From positions 496,001 to 560,000 of the forward strand of contig NZ_JAKIKQ010000001.1 in assembly GCF_023284045.1 (NCBI RefSeq): a stretch of DNA of 64,000 bases, in the 5' to 3' direction. This DNA is from Shewanella kaireitica. GTDB lineage: Bacteria > Pseudomonadota > Gammaproteobacteria > Enterobacterales > Shewanellaceae. Shown here piece by piece: positions 1 through 9,070 of the stretch (position 1 is the stretch's first letter; each line of letters opens with the position of its first letter). The position numbers and the translations under genes are program-made. Below the pieces are notes generated by a model that had not been told where the DNA came from, did no database searches, and saw nothing but the letters and a program-made list of their open reading frames with translations.

Positions 1-162
1 GTATTTGCTAATTTATTTTTTCACTTATACTCTTCAATTTTTATGCTGAGGGTTTGTGTGTAAGTTTTTGATAGTTAGCTGTTTACCTTTCTTTTTAGAT
101 GTGGCTTACAGCTGTTAATTTGCTTTGGCTAATGTAAGTTGTTTGTAAATTATATTGTAAAG

Positions 163-181
163 AATAATGCAAATCGTTCTC
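163..181 (+). promoter_or_regulatory. Fur box upstream of the porin gene
   Basis: By eye this 19-bp stretch matches 14 of 19 positions of the classical Fur consensus, with the core AATGCAAATCGTTCTCATT just inside it. It sits about 70 bp before the porin start. The two downstream genes (imelysin, di-haem oxidoreductase) belong to families often linked to iron, which supports iron control. Fur binding itself is inferred. Confidence 0.65.
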
Positions 182-250
182 ATTTGAGGTAGTTTGGCGG
201 CAATAATTAGGGATGCTGGATTCCAGCAAGAATCAATTGAGAGCCGTTTT

Positions 251-1666
251 ATGAAAAACATGTCAAAACATGTGAAGCTAAACCTACTCGCTGCAACTAT
301 CGCTGGTGTGTTTAGTGCTAGCGCCATGTCAGCAACAGATCCAGAAGCATTAGCCGCTGCCATTGCCAAGCAAGAAGCTGAACTGGTGGTCTTGAAGGGC
401 CAGCTGAAAGAGTTGGCTAAGCAGCAGCGAGAGCAGCAAGCTCAAGCTGAACAACAAAAAGCGCAGCAGTTAGAGCAGCAAACTGCAATTGAAACGGTTC
501 AAGCTGAATCTAGCAAACTAAGTAAATTCTCTTTTAAGTCATACGGTAGTGTCATCTATACCAATGATGAATATTACGACAACGTTCAAGATACAACCCC
601 AGAGCGCCGTGGTCGCTTTGACCTTGAGCGAATTGTGACTGAGTTTGGCTATCAGTTTAACGATGAGTGGGACATGGAAGTTGAAATTGAATATGAGCAC
701 GGTGGTACTGGTTCATCTTTAGAATACGACGGCTTTGATGAATTTGGCGAGTTTGAAGCTGAGGTTGAAGCTGGCGGCGAAGTAATGATCGAAAAGGCAC
801 AAATTCGTTATCGTCCAAGCGACGCGTTTGGCGTTAAATTCGGTAATATCCATCTGCCTGTTGGTTTGAGTAGCACTCTACACAAGCCTAATCAATACCT
901 TACTGTTCAGCGCCATAAAAGTGAGGCTGCAATGCTTCCAGCTGTTTGGAATGAAAACGGTATTGGTATTTTTGGTGAAATCGCTAATTTCCATTATCAA
1001 GCGCAGGTTGTCAGCGGTTTAAATTCTGAATACTTCCGCACTTACGATTGGGTAGCCTCTGGTCACCAAAAACGCTTTGAGCATGTTAATGGCGATGATC
1101 TGGCATACGTCGTACGTTTAGATTACGGCAATTTTAAAAACGGTTCAGCTGTTGGTGTTTCGTATTACTACGGTAATACCAGTGGTAACCGTCATAAAAC
1201 TAACAAGATGAGTGCTGATGGCACCGTGGGCATTTTATCTGTTGCTGGCGCCTATGTTGAAGGCCCGTGGATTTTACGTGGTCAATATCTTAACGGAACC
1301 TTGAGTGACGCAGACGCAATCACTCAAGCGAATAAAACAACCCCGGGTCTAAAGCCTGGTAACTTTGCCCAGCTTGGCAGTGAGTCTGAAGCCTTCTTTG
1401 TCGAAGCTGGCGTTGACTTAAGCCACTTCACCTCTATTCCTGTCACTGTTTTTGCCAATATCGATTATTCAAACCCGCTTAAAGAGGTTGAATCAGGCAT
1501 CGCCACTAAGCGATACGAAAATACCTGGATTAGCGGTGGCATCAACTATTTCCCAATCCCTGAGATTGTTATCAAGGCTGAGGCTGGTGTACAGCAAGTT
1601 GCTGTGTCTTCAATTCCTGATACCAACTTTTTCGCGCTGGGCGTGGGCTATCAGTTCTCGCTATAA
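251..1666 (+). CDS. Outer-membrane porin with N-terminal coiled coil
   Basis: A 471-residue exported protein. The N terminus has a signal peptide ending near ASAMSA, followed by a Gln/Glu/Ala-rich coiled-coil stretch (about residues 35-85) and a long alternating beta-barrel region that ends in a C-terminal aromatic residue (YQFSL), as outer-membrane porins do. This architecture resembles the phosphate-selective porin O/P type. An upstream in-frame ATG at 194 exists, but the ATG at 251 directly precedes a good signal sequence. It is the first gene of a set with an imelysin lipoprotein and a di-haem oxidoreductase, behind a Fur-like site, so an iron-related substrate is plausible. The substrate cannot be read from the sequence. 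Confidence 0.8.
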   Translation: MKNMSKHVKLNLLAATIAGVFSASAMSATDPEALAAAIAKQEAELVVLKGQLKELAKQQREQQAQAEQQKAQQLEQQTAIETVQAESSKLSKFSFKSYGSVIYTNDEYYDNVQDTTPERRGRFDLERIVTEFGYQFNDEWDMEVEIEYEHGGTGSSLEYDGFDEFGEFEAEVEAGGEVMIEKAQIRYRPSDAFGVKFGNIHLPVGLSSTLHKPNQYLTVQRHKSEAAMLPAVWNENGIGIFGEIANFHYQAQVVSGLNSEYFRTYDWVASGHQKRFEHVNGDDLAYVVRLDYGNFKNGSAVGVSYYYGNTSGNRHKTNKMSADGTVGILSVAGAYVEGPWILRGQYLNGTLSDADAITQANKTTPGLKPGNFAQLGSESEAFFVEAGVDLSHFTSIPVTVFANIDYSNPLKEVESGIATKRYENTWISGGINYFPIPEIVIKAEAGVQQVAVSSIPDTNFFALGVGYQFSL

Positions 1667-1726
1667 ACAATCAAACACAAGTTAGCTTAATCAATTTACC
1701 TAAGTTATAAAAAAATGGAGTTTTTA

Positions 1727-2875
1727 ATGAAACAATTTACTCATTCAGCGGTTGCTATCGCGTTAATCTCTGCACTTGCTGCATGTGGTGGTTCTGGTTC
1801 CGACAGTACACCAACAACTGAACCTGATAACTCTTTCTCGTTCGATGCCACTGATATGGTGACTAATCTTACTGAGGACGTCATCGTTGCCGGTTACAAT
1901 GACTTAGCGGGTGAAGGTGAAGCATTGTTACTCGCAACGCAAACATTGGTTGCCACACCTACTCAAGCTAATTTGGAAGCTACGCAAGATGCATGGAAAG
2001 CGGCGCGTCAGCCATGGGAGCAAGGTGAATCACATATCTTCGGCCCAGTAGACTCAATGGGTATTGATCCACATTTAGATAGCTGGCCTTTGAACACGAT
2101 TGATTTAACAACGGTACTTTCTACAACCACTGGTTTTGATGCTGAAACCATCAAAAGTTGGAATGATGACGTGCAAGGTTTCCATACTATGGAGTACCTG
2201 CTCTTTGGTGACGGTGTCGCTGACAACACTAAAGCCATTGCAGAGCTAACGGCCAATGAACGTGATTACTTAATGGGTCTTGCTGAAGTGTTCCGTGATT
2301 ACACTAAAGATCTCGATGATGCATGGGTTGTTAGCCATGATGCAAGTAGCGGTAAAGCTTATGGCGAGTTACTTAAAAATCCAGGTAGTGACGGTAATAC
2401 ATTCTACAGCTCAAACGTTGGTGTGGTTGAAGAGTTAATTAACGGCATGATTGGTATTGTGGATGAAGTGGGTAACGGTAAGATTGCCGATCCTTTTGGT
2501 GAGTCTGTAAGCAGTGCAGATACGTCAAAGGTTGAATCTCAGTACTCTTGGAACTCGTTAACTGACTTTAGTAATAACATCATTGGTGTGCGTAATGTTT
2601 ATCAAGGTGAGCTGACGGGTGCAGCTGACAAGCAAGGTATTGTTGATTTTGTTGCCGCGGCAGATAAAGACTTAGCCACGCGTGTCGGCACTGAAATTGA
2701 TAATGCTATTTTGACTATTCAAGCAATTGAAGGCTCAAATGACATGCCATTCCGTCAAGCTATCTCTGATACTGAAGGTCGCAAACGTATCCAAACTGCA
2801 GTTGATGCATTATCAAAACTGCAAACAAGTCTTGAGTCAGATGTACTTCCACTCCTAAAGACGTGGAAAGTGTAA
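1727..2875 (+). CDS. Imelysin-family lipoprotein (peptidase M75 / iron-regulated protein A type)
   Basis: A 382-residue lipoprotein. The signal peptide ends in a lipobox around LSALAACGG, followed by a Ser/Thr-rich linker and a helical imelysin domain. The family's GxHxxE motif is visible as GFHTMEYLLFG, which in imelysin-like proteins lies in the putative metal site. Imelysin proteins are extracytoplasmic and are associated with iron uptake; the family is named after a supposed peptidase activity that is doubtful. The ATG at 1727 is preferred over 1715 because GGAG lies six bases before it. The gene lies 60 bp after the porin and before a strong hairpin, so it probably shares the porin's Fur-type promoter. 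Confidence 0.85.
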   Translation: MKQFTHSAVAIALISALAACGGSGSDSTPTTEPDNSFSFDATDMVTNLTEDVIVAGYNDLAGEGEALLLATQTLVATPTQANLEATQDAWKAARQPWEQGESHIFGPVDSMGIDPHLDSWPLNTIDLTTVLSTTTGFDAETIKSWNDDVQGFHTMEYLLFGDGVADNTKAIAELTANERDYLMGLAEVFRDYTKDLDDAWVVSHDASSGKAYGELLKNPGSDGNTFYSSNVGVVEELINGMIGIVDEVGNGKIADPFGESVSSADTSKVESQYSWNSLTDFSNNIIGVRNVYQGELTGAADKQGIVDFVAAADKDLATRVGTEIDNAILTIQAIEGSNDMPFRQAISDTEGRKRIQTAVDALSKLQTSLESDVLPLLKTWKV

Positions 2876-2890
2876 ATAAGTGACTTTTTA

Positions 2891-2919
2891 AAAGGCATAG
2901 GGTTAATCCCTATGCCTTT
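2891..2919 (+). terminator. Rho-independent terminator after the imelysin gene
   Basis: A 12-bp perfect stem (AAAGGCATAGGG paired with CCCTATGCCTTT) with a five-base loop, ending in a short T run. It lies 16 bp after the imelysin stop, before the di-haem oxidoreductase gene, and may attenuate rather than stop transcription into it. Confidence 0.75.
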
Positions 2920-2992
2920 TCATGTTAATCACCGGCGCTTTAGTCTTTAACTGCTAGCCAGCTTACAAACTTAAACCGACGGTAGAACGTGT

Positions 2993-4654
2993 GTGGTAAA
3001 GCAAATGCGAAATAAAAATTATAAATTTAGTGTCAATCCTACCAAGCTTAATGCTTTAGCTTTAGCTGGCATATTGAGCTTGTCGGCCTGTGGCGGTAGC
3101 GGTGATGATGAGACGACACCTACACCTACTCCCGAAGAGAAAGTCTACCCTAGCTATACCGATATCACTGCTAGTGGCGGTGATACCACCACTTATGATG
3201 CATCTGAATCCGGTCATGGTTTTTCAACACCTGCCCCCAATTTAACCGCTGATGAACTTGCGTTACATTTAGACGGCGACCTTGGCTTCGAAACCGCTTT
3301 TACAACTGCGCCTAACCCCGCACATCCAGATTTAGATGGTCTCGGTCCAGTATTTAATAATGCCGACTGTAACTCTTGCCACCAACGTGATGGCCGTAAT
3401 TCAACGCCGCAAGTTGCTACCGGTGAAACCCGGGTTAAGCTGGGCTCTGAAGCTGGTATTTTTTTAAGGATAAGTAAAGCACCCGATGAGCCATGTATAA
3501 CAGGTACCGTGGCAAACAACTATTGTGCACCAATCGCAGTACCAGATTTTGGCGGTCAGTTATTTCATCGTGGTGTGTTAAAGGCACGCTCTGACTGGCA
3601 GCAAAACATGTTCATTGGCCAGGCTGATGTATACCTGTCTTATGAAACAAAAACAGTTACCTATAGTGATGGCACTAGTGTGACGCTAAAGAAACCGCTA
3701 TTTGATGTAGAGAATCCTTACGACGCACCAGGTGAAACTAAATCAAGCTCAAATGTGACCTCAAATCTGCTCCAAGACGATGTGCTCATGGGCTGGCGTA
3801 ATGGCATGCCAGTGTTTGGTTTAGGTCTTTTAGAAGCTATTCCTGAAGCCGATATTGTGGCAAATGTTGATGCTGAAGACAGTAATAACGATGATATCTC
3901 TGGACGTGCAAACTATGTCTTTGATGCCGTTAAAGCGCAAAATGGTGACAGTAACCCGGTATCGCTAGGTCGCTTTGGTTGGAAAGCCAATACACCAAGC
4001 GTCAGAGTGCAGTCATTAGGTGCATTGCGGGGCGATATAGGTATCACTAACCCGCTATTTCCCGATGAAAGTATTAAAGGTACCGCGCTACATGATGATT
4101 ATCTAGTACGCACCGGCTTTACCGATACAGGTGAGGGGGTTGATGGTGAACCTGAAGCCAATGCTGAATTTAGTGACTCAGTCGTGTTTTACGCTGAAAC
4201 ATTAGCGGTGCCAGCAAGACGAAATGTCACTGACCCAGATGTTAGAGAAGGTGCGCGTCTGTTTGAGCAACTTAACTGCAGTGGCTGTCATACGCCTAGC
4301 TTTGTCACTAAGGCCTCGGGTGATATTGGTGGCACCGAGATGATTGCTGGGCATAAGAGCCAGACTATTTATCCCTTTACTGACATGCTGCTGCATGACA
4401 TGGGGGATGAGTTAGCGGATGGACGTCCTGATTTTCTTGCCGATGGCAATGAATGGCGAACCCGTCCACTATGGGGTATAGGCTTGACCCAAACTGTCAA
4501 CCCTCAAGCTGGTTTCTTGCATGATGGTCGAGCAGCCACACTGGAAGAAGCGATTTTATGGCATGGCGGCGAGGCGCAGCAAAGCACTGATGACTTTATG
4601 GCTCTTAATGCCGATGAACGTGCTCAAGTTGTTGATTTTTTGATGTCTCTCTAA
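2993..4654 (+). CDS. Di-haem oxidoreductase lipoprotein (DUF1111 family)
   Basis: A 553-residue lipoprotein with a lipobox near LSLSACGG and two CxxCH haem c sites, CNSCHQRDGR in the N-terminal third and CSGCHTP in the C-terminal part. This order and length fit the DUF1111 family (putative thiol oxidoreductase / di-haem peroxidase-like). Members often lie beside imelysin genes, as here, which suggests a periplasmic redox step in iron acquisition; that role is inference. The start is a GTG at 2993, with an ATG four codons later as an alternative. A strong hairpin separates it from the imelysin gene, so some transcription may start independently. Confidence 0.85.
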   Translation: MVKQMRNKNYKFSVNPTKLNALALAGILSLSACGGSGDDETTPTPTPEEKVYPSYTDITASGGDTTTYDASESGHGFSTPAPNLTADELALHLDGDLGFETAFTTAPNPAHPDLDGLGPVFNNADCNSCHQRDGRNSTPQVATGETRVKLGSEAGIFLRISKAPDEPCITGTVANNYCAPIAVPDFGGQLFHRGVLKARSDWQQNMFIGQADVYLSYETKTVTYSDGTSVTLKKPLFDVENPYDAPGETKSSSNVTSNLLQDDVLMGWRNGMPVFGLGLLEAIPEADIVANVDAEDSNNDDISGRANYVFDAVKAQNGDSNPVSLGRFGWKANTPSVRVQSLGALRGDIGITNPLFPDESIKGTALHDDYLVRTGFTDTGEGVDGEPEANAEFSDSVVFYAETLAVPARRNVTDPDVREGARLFEQLNCSGCHTPSFVTKASGDIGGTEMIAGHKSQTIYPFTDMLLHDMGDELADGRPDFLADGNEWRTRPLWGIGLTQTVNPQAGFLHDGRAATLEEAILWHGGEAQQSTDDFMALNADERAQVVDFLMSL

Positions 4655-4672
4655 TTTAATGCAGTTACAATC

Positions 4673-4702
4673 AAAGGGAATACAGTTTTATGTATTCCCT
4701 TT
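4673..4702 (+). terminator. Terminator after the di-haem oxidoreductase gene
   Basis: An AAAGGGAATACA / TGTATTCCCTTT stem with a six-base loop followed by a T run, 18 bp past the stop codon. A typical intrinsic terminator. Confidence 0.85.
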
Positions 4703-4831
4703 TTTAATTTTGTGAGGTAGGTAAAGATAAAGCGGATTATCGCTTAGAAGCTCGTGATCTGATTCAATTAAAAATACTGAATTTTCACCTATGATAAATC
4801 TAATTCAAATTTACCTATAGGGAACCATCTG

Positions 4832-5359
4832 GTGAGTAATATTCTTATCGTTTATTCAAGTGTACATGGCCAGACCCGCAAAATTTGTGCTTATCTGGAA
4901 GAGAAACTGGTTGCTTTAGGCAATCAGGTTCAGGCTGTGAGTGTAAGCGATAAAATCGATATCGCTAAATTTGATAAAGTGATTATCGGCGCCAGTATTC
5001 GCCATGGAAAACATAACCCAGCGGTTTATGACTTTATAGAAGCGAATCAAACACAACTTGAGCAAAAGCCAAGTAGTTTTTTCTCGGTCAATTTGGTTGC
5101 GCGAAAGCCATTAAAAAACACGCCTGAAACTAATCCTTATATGCAGGCTTTTATAGAGAAGTCGCCGTGGTTACCTAAACTAGTTGCAGTATTTGGTGGA
5201 AATCTTAATTACCCTAGTTATGGTATTGTTGATAGAAGCATTATTCGCTTCATTATGTGGATGACCAAAGGGCCAACCGAAGCCGATACCAATATTGAGT
5301 ATACCAATTGGCTCAAAGTCGATGCTTACGCTGATGACGTTAATCAGCTTTCGATTTAA
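4832..5359 (+). CDS. hemG: Menaquinone-dependent protoporphyrinogen IX dehydrogenase HemG
   Basis: A 175-residue flavodoxin-fold protein. The N-terminal FMN phosphate loop reads ILIVYSSVHGQTRKI, followed by the HemG-typical IIGASIRHGKHNP segment and the insertion FFSVNLVARKP. HemG oxidises protoporphyrinogen IX to protoporphyrin IX in haem synthesis and passes electrons to menaquinone or ubiquinone. The length equals the E. coli enzyme's. The start is a GTG at 4832. The next gene, 24 bp downstream, encodes a b-type cytochrome-like membrane protein, so the two are probably co-transcribed and may exchange electrons. Confidence 0.93.
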   Translation: MSNILIVYSSVHGQTRKICAYLEEKLVALGNQVQAVSVSDKIDIAKFDKVIIGASIRHGKHNPAVYDFIEANQTQLEQKPSSFFSVNLVARKPLKNTPETNPYMQAFIEKSPWLPKLVAVFGGNLNYPSYGIVDRSIIRFIMWMTKGPTEADTNIEYTNWLKVDAYADDVNQLSI

Positions 5360-5383
5360 CGATATCTTTAAGTTGAGGTAAGA

Positions 5384-5914
5384 ATGGCAAAATCCAGGTT
5401 GCGACAGCTATTGAGCGTTTTTGCGGCACGTCAGCACATCATGGTTATTGCTAGTGTTGCTTACCTCATATTGACCAGTGGCTGGATCCTAATAGGGCGA
5501 AGTTTAAGAAATAACGCCAGCTTCTGGGATCTCAGTCATGTTTACCTTGGGTTATTCGCTGCATTTCTTGCCGTTTCATTCTTAATTACGACCTGCCTAA
5601 AAGGAAAATGGCGTCAGTATTTCCCGTGGCTTATAGCAGATTTATCACAACTAAAAAGTGACTTGCAGGGGCTGGCAAAAGGTAAGTTACCTATTGCGGG
5701 GGGGAGAGGATTATTTAGTATTGTTGAAGGCTTAGGACTGCTAATTTTTTTAGCTGTCGGGCTGACTGGAGTTTTGTGGTTTGTAACCCAAGGCACCAGC
5801 GATGCGCTAATGTGGCGTAGTTATCACATCTATTGTGCCAAAGGCTTTATCGGCTTTATCGTGGTGCACGTTATCTTTGCTGGTTTACATCTGCTCGACT
5901 TTATTCGGAACTAA
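5384..5914 (+). CDS. Cytochrome b561-like membrane protein
   Basis: A 176-residue membrane protein with about four hydrophobic segments (roughly 18-38, 51-71, 112-134, 150-172). Histidines at 18, 52, 148 and 162 lie in or beside these helices, the pattern expected of a di-haem b561 / Ni-hydrogenase-type cytochrome b. It follows hemG by 24 bp with a plausible ribosome site (GAGGT). The placement suggests it accepts or shuttles electrons for HemG, or is an accessory quinone-reactive cytochrome; neither is shown by the sequence. The family assignment rests on histidine placement and overall shape, so confidence is moderate. Confidence 0.6.
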   Translation: MAKSRLRQLLSVFAARQHIMVIASVAYLILTSGWILIGRSLRNNASFWDLSHVYLGLFAAFLAVSFLITTCLKGKWRQYFPWLIADLSQLKSDLQGLAKGKLPIAGGRGLFSIVEGLGLLIFLAVGLTGVLWFVTQGTSDALMWRSYHIYCAKGFIGFIVVHVIFAGLHLLDFIRN

Positions 5915-6004
5915 TCCTCACTAATACTGAAACAAAGCTTTTATCTTTAAAGGCTTTAAACTAACTTATCCTTATGGAGTCATTGCACATACAAGGATAG
6001 ACGT

Positions 6005-7003
6005 TTGCGAGTAAAGGTCATTCACCTTATAGATGATGTAAAACTGGGTGGCGTAAATATCGCGCTAGAAAGTCTTGCAACCTCAAAACTGCAACAAGAG
6101 TTCCAATTCCAGTTAATTCATAGTCAACTCAATCTGCCTAAATTTAATCACTATGATGCATCAGTGATTGTGATCCACGCTGCGATGAGCTGGCGTAAAC
6201 TGCCTGCGCTTTTAGCATTGAAAATAGCTAATTGGTCGACCCCTATCTTGTATCAAGAGCATCATTATAGTCGGGAGTTTGTTCGCCATTGCGTGGCTAA
6301 CCCTGCACGTTTCAAATGGATGCTCAGACTAGGTTATGCCTTGGTGGATAAAGTGCTTACAGTTTCTAATCCGCAGGCTGATTGGCTGGTGGATTTTTGC
6401 CAGCTGCCCGAGAGTAAAATTGCTCGGGTTGGGCAAGCAAAGGAGTTAAGTTCATTTATGGCTATGGCTAAAATTAAACGCCATTCCCCACTGCGGTTGG
6501 CCGCTTATGGCCGGCTGACTAAGCAAAAAGGTTTTGATTTGCTAATTAAAGCTATTGCTCATTTCCCTGATACCGACGTGACTTTAACCATTGCTGGAGA
6601 TGGTGAAGAAAAAGAGGCGCTACAGCAGTTGGTTGAACATCCGTCACAAGTTAGTTTTATTGGTGAGATTGAGGATGTAGCCACTTTTTTAAGTACTGCT
6701 GATGTGGTGGTCATTCCATCGCGTTGGGAGCCTTTTGGGCTGACTTGTATGGAATCCGTCGCTGCAGGTAAACATGTTATTTTGTCCGCTATTGATGGCT
6801 TAGCTGAACAATTGCCTAATCCTGATGAACGCCTAGGCTTTGAAGTTGTTGAGCCTTTGTCTATTAAAGGGATTATTGAAGCGATAGAGAAAGTAAGCGA
6901 TGAAAGTGACTTGGGCGTCAGCGAGAGTCAGAGGCTTGCAACCGAGCAAGCTTGGGAAAACATGTTGCAGCGGTGGCGGCAGTTATTAGCCGAGTATAAA
7001 TGA
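6005..7003 (+). CDS. GT4-family glycosyltransferase
   Basis: A 332-residue cytoplasmic or peripheral protein with the GT-B fold hallmarks of glycosyltransferase family 4: a glycine-rich start (VKLGGVNIALESL), the C-terminal donor domain beginning about residue 160 (LTKQKGFDLLIKAI), and the EPFGLTCMESVAAGK segment that holds the paired-glutamate nucleotide-sugar motif. It probably adds a sugar to lipopolysaccharide core or another glycan; acceptor and donor are unknown. The start is a TTG at 6005, supported by AAGGA seven bases upstream. It stands alone between hemG-b561 and dsbA and ends before a hairpin shared with the converging dsbA gene. Confidence 0.82.
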   Translation: MRVKVIHLIDDVKLGGVNIALESLATSKLQQEFQFQLIHSQLNLPKFNHYDASVIVIHAAMSWRKLPALLALKIANWSTPILYQEHHYSREFVRHCVANPARFKWMLRLGYALVDKVLTVSNPQADWLVDFCQLPESKIARVGQAKELSSFMAMAKIKRHSPLRLAAYGRLTKQKGFDLLIKAIAHFPDTDVTLTIAGDGEEKEALQQLVEHPSQVSFIGEIEDVATFLSTADVVVIPSRWEPFGLTCMESVAAGKHVILSAIDGLAEQLPNPDERLGFEVVEPLSIKGIIEAIEKVSDESDLGVSESQRLATEQAWENMLQRWRQLLAEYK

Positions 7004-7030
7004 AATTACTTTTTTGGTTTAGATACAAAA

Positions 7031-7050
7031 AAGGCGCCCTGAGGCGCCTT
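7031..7050. terminator. Bidirectional terminator between the glycosyltransferase and dsbA
   Basis: A perfect AAGGCGCC / GGCGCCTT stem with a CTGA loop, flanked by A-rich and T-rich ends on both sides. It lies between two converging genes and can serve both. Confidence 0.8.
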
Positions 7051-7066
7051 TAATATAAGTAAACGA

Positions 7067-7723
7067 TTACTTATATTCTACCGCTAGGTAGTTGATTAGG
7101 TCGATAAGCTCGCCAAGAGTACGTACAGAACTCATGTTAACAGCATACTTGTCGTTAACTACGAAGGCTGGAACACTTTGTACTCTAAACTCTTGCTGCT
7201 GTGCACGCCATAAAGCGAGTTTAGCGTTCGTTTCTTTACTGTCAGCTGTTGCATCATATTGTGCGCTATCAACGCCAAACTTGGCGAATACTGCTTTGAT
7301 GTCGTCACGGCTTTTTAATGGTTCGGCATGTTTATGCCCTGGAGCGCTATGGTCGTGCTTTTCACCGTTGTCGCCTTGAATAACTTTAAACATAGCGTCA
7401 GTAAGTGGCTTTGGATTATCCAAAGTTTGAATCACCGCAAGAGAGCGCATGACTTCAGTGTTGATTTCCGTATTTGCAAAATCAACATGTTTGCTATCAA
7501 AGGTTACTTGTTTATCTAAGTTTGCTTTAATATCTGGAAGATACATCTTTTCCATGTTGAAGCAATTTCCGCAGTAAAACGAGTAAAACTCAGTCAGTTT
7601 AGGCTCACTGCTTGGTGCTTTATTGGTAACAACCGTGAAGTGTTTACCTTCAACAAACTGTGCGGCAAAGCTGCTCATTGGAGCAACTGCTAGGGTTAGT
7701 GCTAAAGCGATATGTTTAATCAA
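7067..7723 (-). CDS. dsbA: Periplasmic thiol:disulfide oxidoreductase DsbA, atypical CGNC site
   Basis: A 218-residue exported thioredoxin-fold protein with a signal peptide ending near SSFAA. The active site reads FYCGNCFNME, where DsbA normally has CPHC. The cis-proline loop is SVPAFVVNDKY, as in DsbA. A histidine-rich insertion (KHDHSAPGHKHAEP) lies in the helical domain around residue 125. DsbA introduces disulfides into periplasmic proteins and is recycled by DsbB. The CGNC dipeptide should change redox potential, and the His-rich loop could bind metal; both are inferences. It is monocistronic, converging on the glycosyltransferase gene with a shared terminator. Confidence 0.85.
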   Translation of the reverse strand: MIKHIALALTLAVAPMSSFAAQFVEGKHFTVVTNKAPSSEPKLTEFYSFYCGNCFNMEKMYLPDIKANLDKQVTFDSKHVDFANTEINTEVMRSLAVIQTLDNPKPLTDAMFKVIQGDNGEKHDHSAPGHKHAEPLKSRDDIKAVFAKFGVDSAQYDATADSKETNAKLALWRAQQQEFRVQSVPAFVVNDKYAVNMSSVRTLGELIDLINYLAVEYK

Positions 7724-8206
7724 GCTAATGTCCTCAAAGTGACCTTTATCTTTATAGACAAGGTTATGCAGTAACGAAAAATACAGGTATTAAGCGTCCG
7801 TTACACTAATTTATATAGTTGTTAAGAATAAAACCAGATGCTTAATTATGACTTAATTTTGCCTTTCTGACATGTACTAGAGTGTGACATATATAATGCT
7901 TTAGATGAGAATCAGAATTTTTCATATTAAAGTTTGTAGTGCTTCACAATCTAGATTGAATTTGTATAGATTTTTTATTTTTGCAGGAACTTAATAGCAT
8001 TGCTGAACCATGTATCAATAGTGAGTAACAGCTATGTTTTAGATGACATCATTGCTCGTTATGAATAATTTAAGCTTTTCATAGACATCACGACTAAGAT
8101 TAACCTGATTAAGCTAGCTACTTGTGTTAAATTTTAACAAGATATTGAGTTTTATCATTGAGTCGATGCGCTCAATGTTAAAACGAGAAAGTCATGTTGG
8201 GGGGAA
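7724..8206. other. 483-bp AT-rich intergenic region
   Basis: No gene seen. It contains a TATAAT hexamer at 7892-7897, but the best upstream -35 candidate is 19 bases away and the next gene 310 bases downstream. There is also a 15-bp odd palindrome (TGTTAAATTTTAACA, 8125-8139) and a small hairpin (CATTGAG/CTCAATG, 8156-8177) in the leader of the next gene. None matches a regulator site I can name. Confidence 0.4.
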
Positions 8207-9043
8207 ATGGATTTGAATACACCATCATATTTAATTATAGGTTCGATTGTATTGGCTGGAATGGGGCTAACAGCCAAAGCTGAGGGCACTGATTGGCGAA
8301 TTGCTTTTGGTGGCCATAATACGATTGTAGAGCAGGTTGACTCACATACTTTGGGCGCCCATGCTGGCTTTTTTATTGAGCATGTTACTGAGTCTAATAT
8401 TAGCTGGAAAGGTAATATCGACATATTTATCGATGACGATAAAGATAAGCTCGATCCTGATCATATCCCTATTTGGTTTCAAACTGCTTGGTCAGTTGAT
8501 GGCAATCTTTATCGTTTTTCTCCGACAATGAACCTGCAGTGGCAGGTGACTCTTGATGGTAAGCGCAATACTGTAAGCTCGGTTGAGAAACAATCGAAAC
8601 TATTTCCAGCTGTTGTTGCTCGATTCGATAATCAAAAGTTTTATGCCGGGCTAACGCTAGGCGGTGGTCATTATATGCTTGAAATTGATGATGATGTGCC
8701 AAGAGAGCGTGGTTATGATCGTGAAGACTTTCAAAATAAAACCGGCGCTTATACCGTTGCGGCAGATACAAGAATCATGTTGGGGAAATCATTTGATATC
8801 TATGCGGGTGCTCAAACATGGAATGATGGCAGTGACTGGTTAGAAAATAAATACTCAGCAGTTTTTAGTTATCACTCGGACAGTTGGATTGAGGATAGCG
8901 AGGTAAAGCTTAGTGTTGAGCACTCAGAGTATAATTTAGATCCGTTTGATAATCGCGATAAAAACGATGCAGACTATTTAGCTATATTGCCTTGGGATAA
9001 CGACACGTTAGTCCGAATATATGTCGATATGCCTTGGGGTTAA
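8207..9043 (+). CDS. Exported protein of unknown function, probable outer-membrane barrel
   Basis: A 278-residue protein with a signal peptide (cleavage probably after AKA, residue 25). The mature part has alternating polar/hydrophobic strands rich in aromatic residues, e.g. SWKGNIDIFIDDD and DIYAGAQTWNDGSDW, as in small outer-membrane barrels or secreted beta proteins. I do not recognise a family. The ATG follows a GGGGG run two bases away, which is closer than usual. It is a single gene ended by the hairpin at 9071-9085. The C terminus (YVDMPWG) lacks the terminal aromatic typical of porins, so a periplasmic beta protein is an alternative. Confidence 0.6.
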   Translation: MDLNTPSYLIIGSIVLAGMGLTAKAEGTDWRIAFGGHNTIVEQVDSHTLGAHAGFFIEHVTESNISWKGNIDIFIDDDKDKLDPDHIPIWFQTAWSVDGNLYRFSPTMNLQWQVTLDGKRNTVSSVEKQSKLFPAVVARFDNQKFYAGLTLGGGHYMLEIDDDVPRERGYDREDFQNKTGAYTVAADTRIMLGKSFDIYAGAQTWNDGSDWLENKYSAVFSYHSDSWIEDSEVKLSVEHSEYNLDPFDNRDKNDADYLAILPWDNDTLVRIYVDMPWG

Positions 9044-9070
9044 GCCTCGTATAACATAATAATACTAAGA

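Noticed and set aside
7892..7897. TATAAT as the -10 of the gene at 8207
   Set aside because: The start codon is 310 bases away and the best -35 candidate is 19 bases upstream, beyond the usual spacing.
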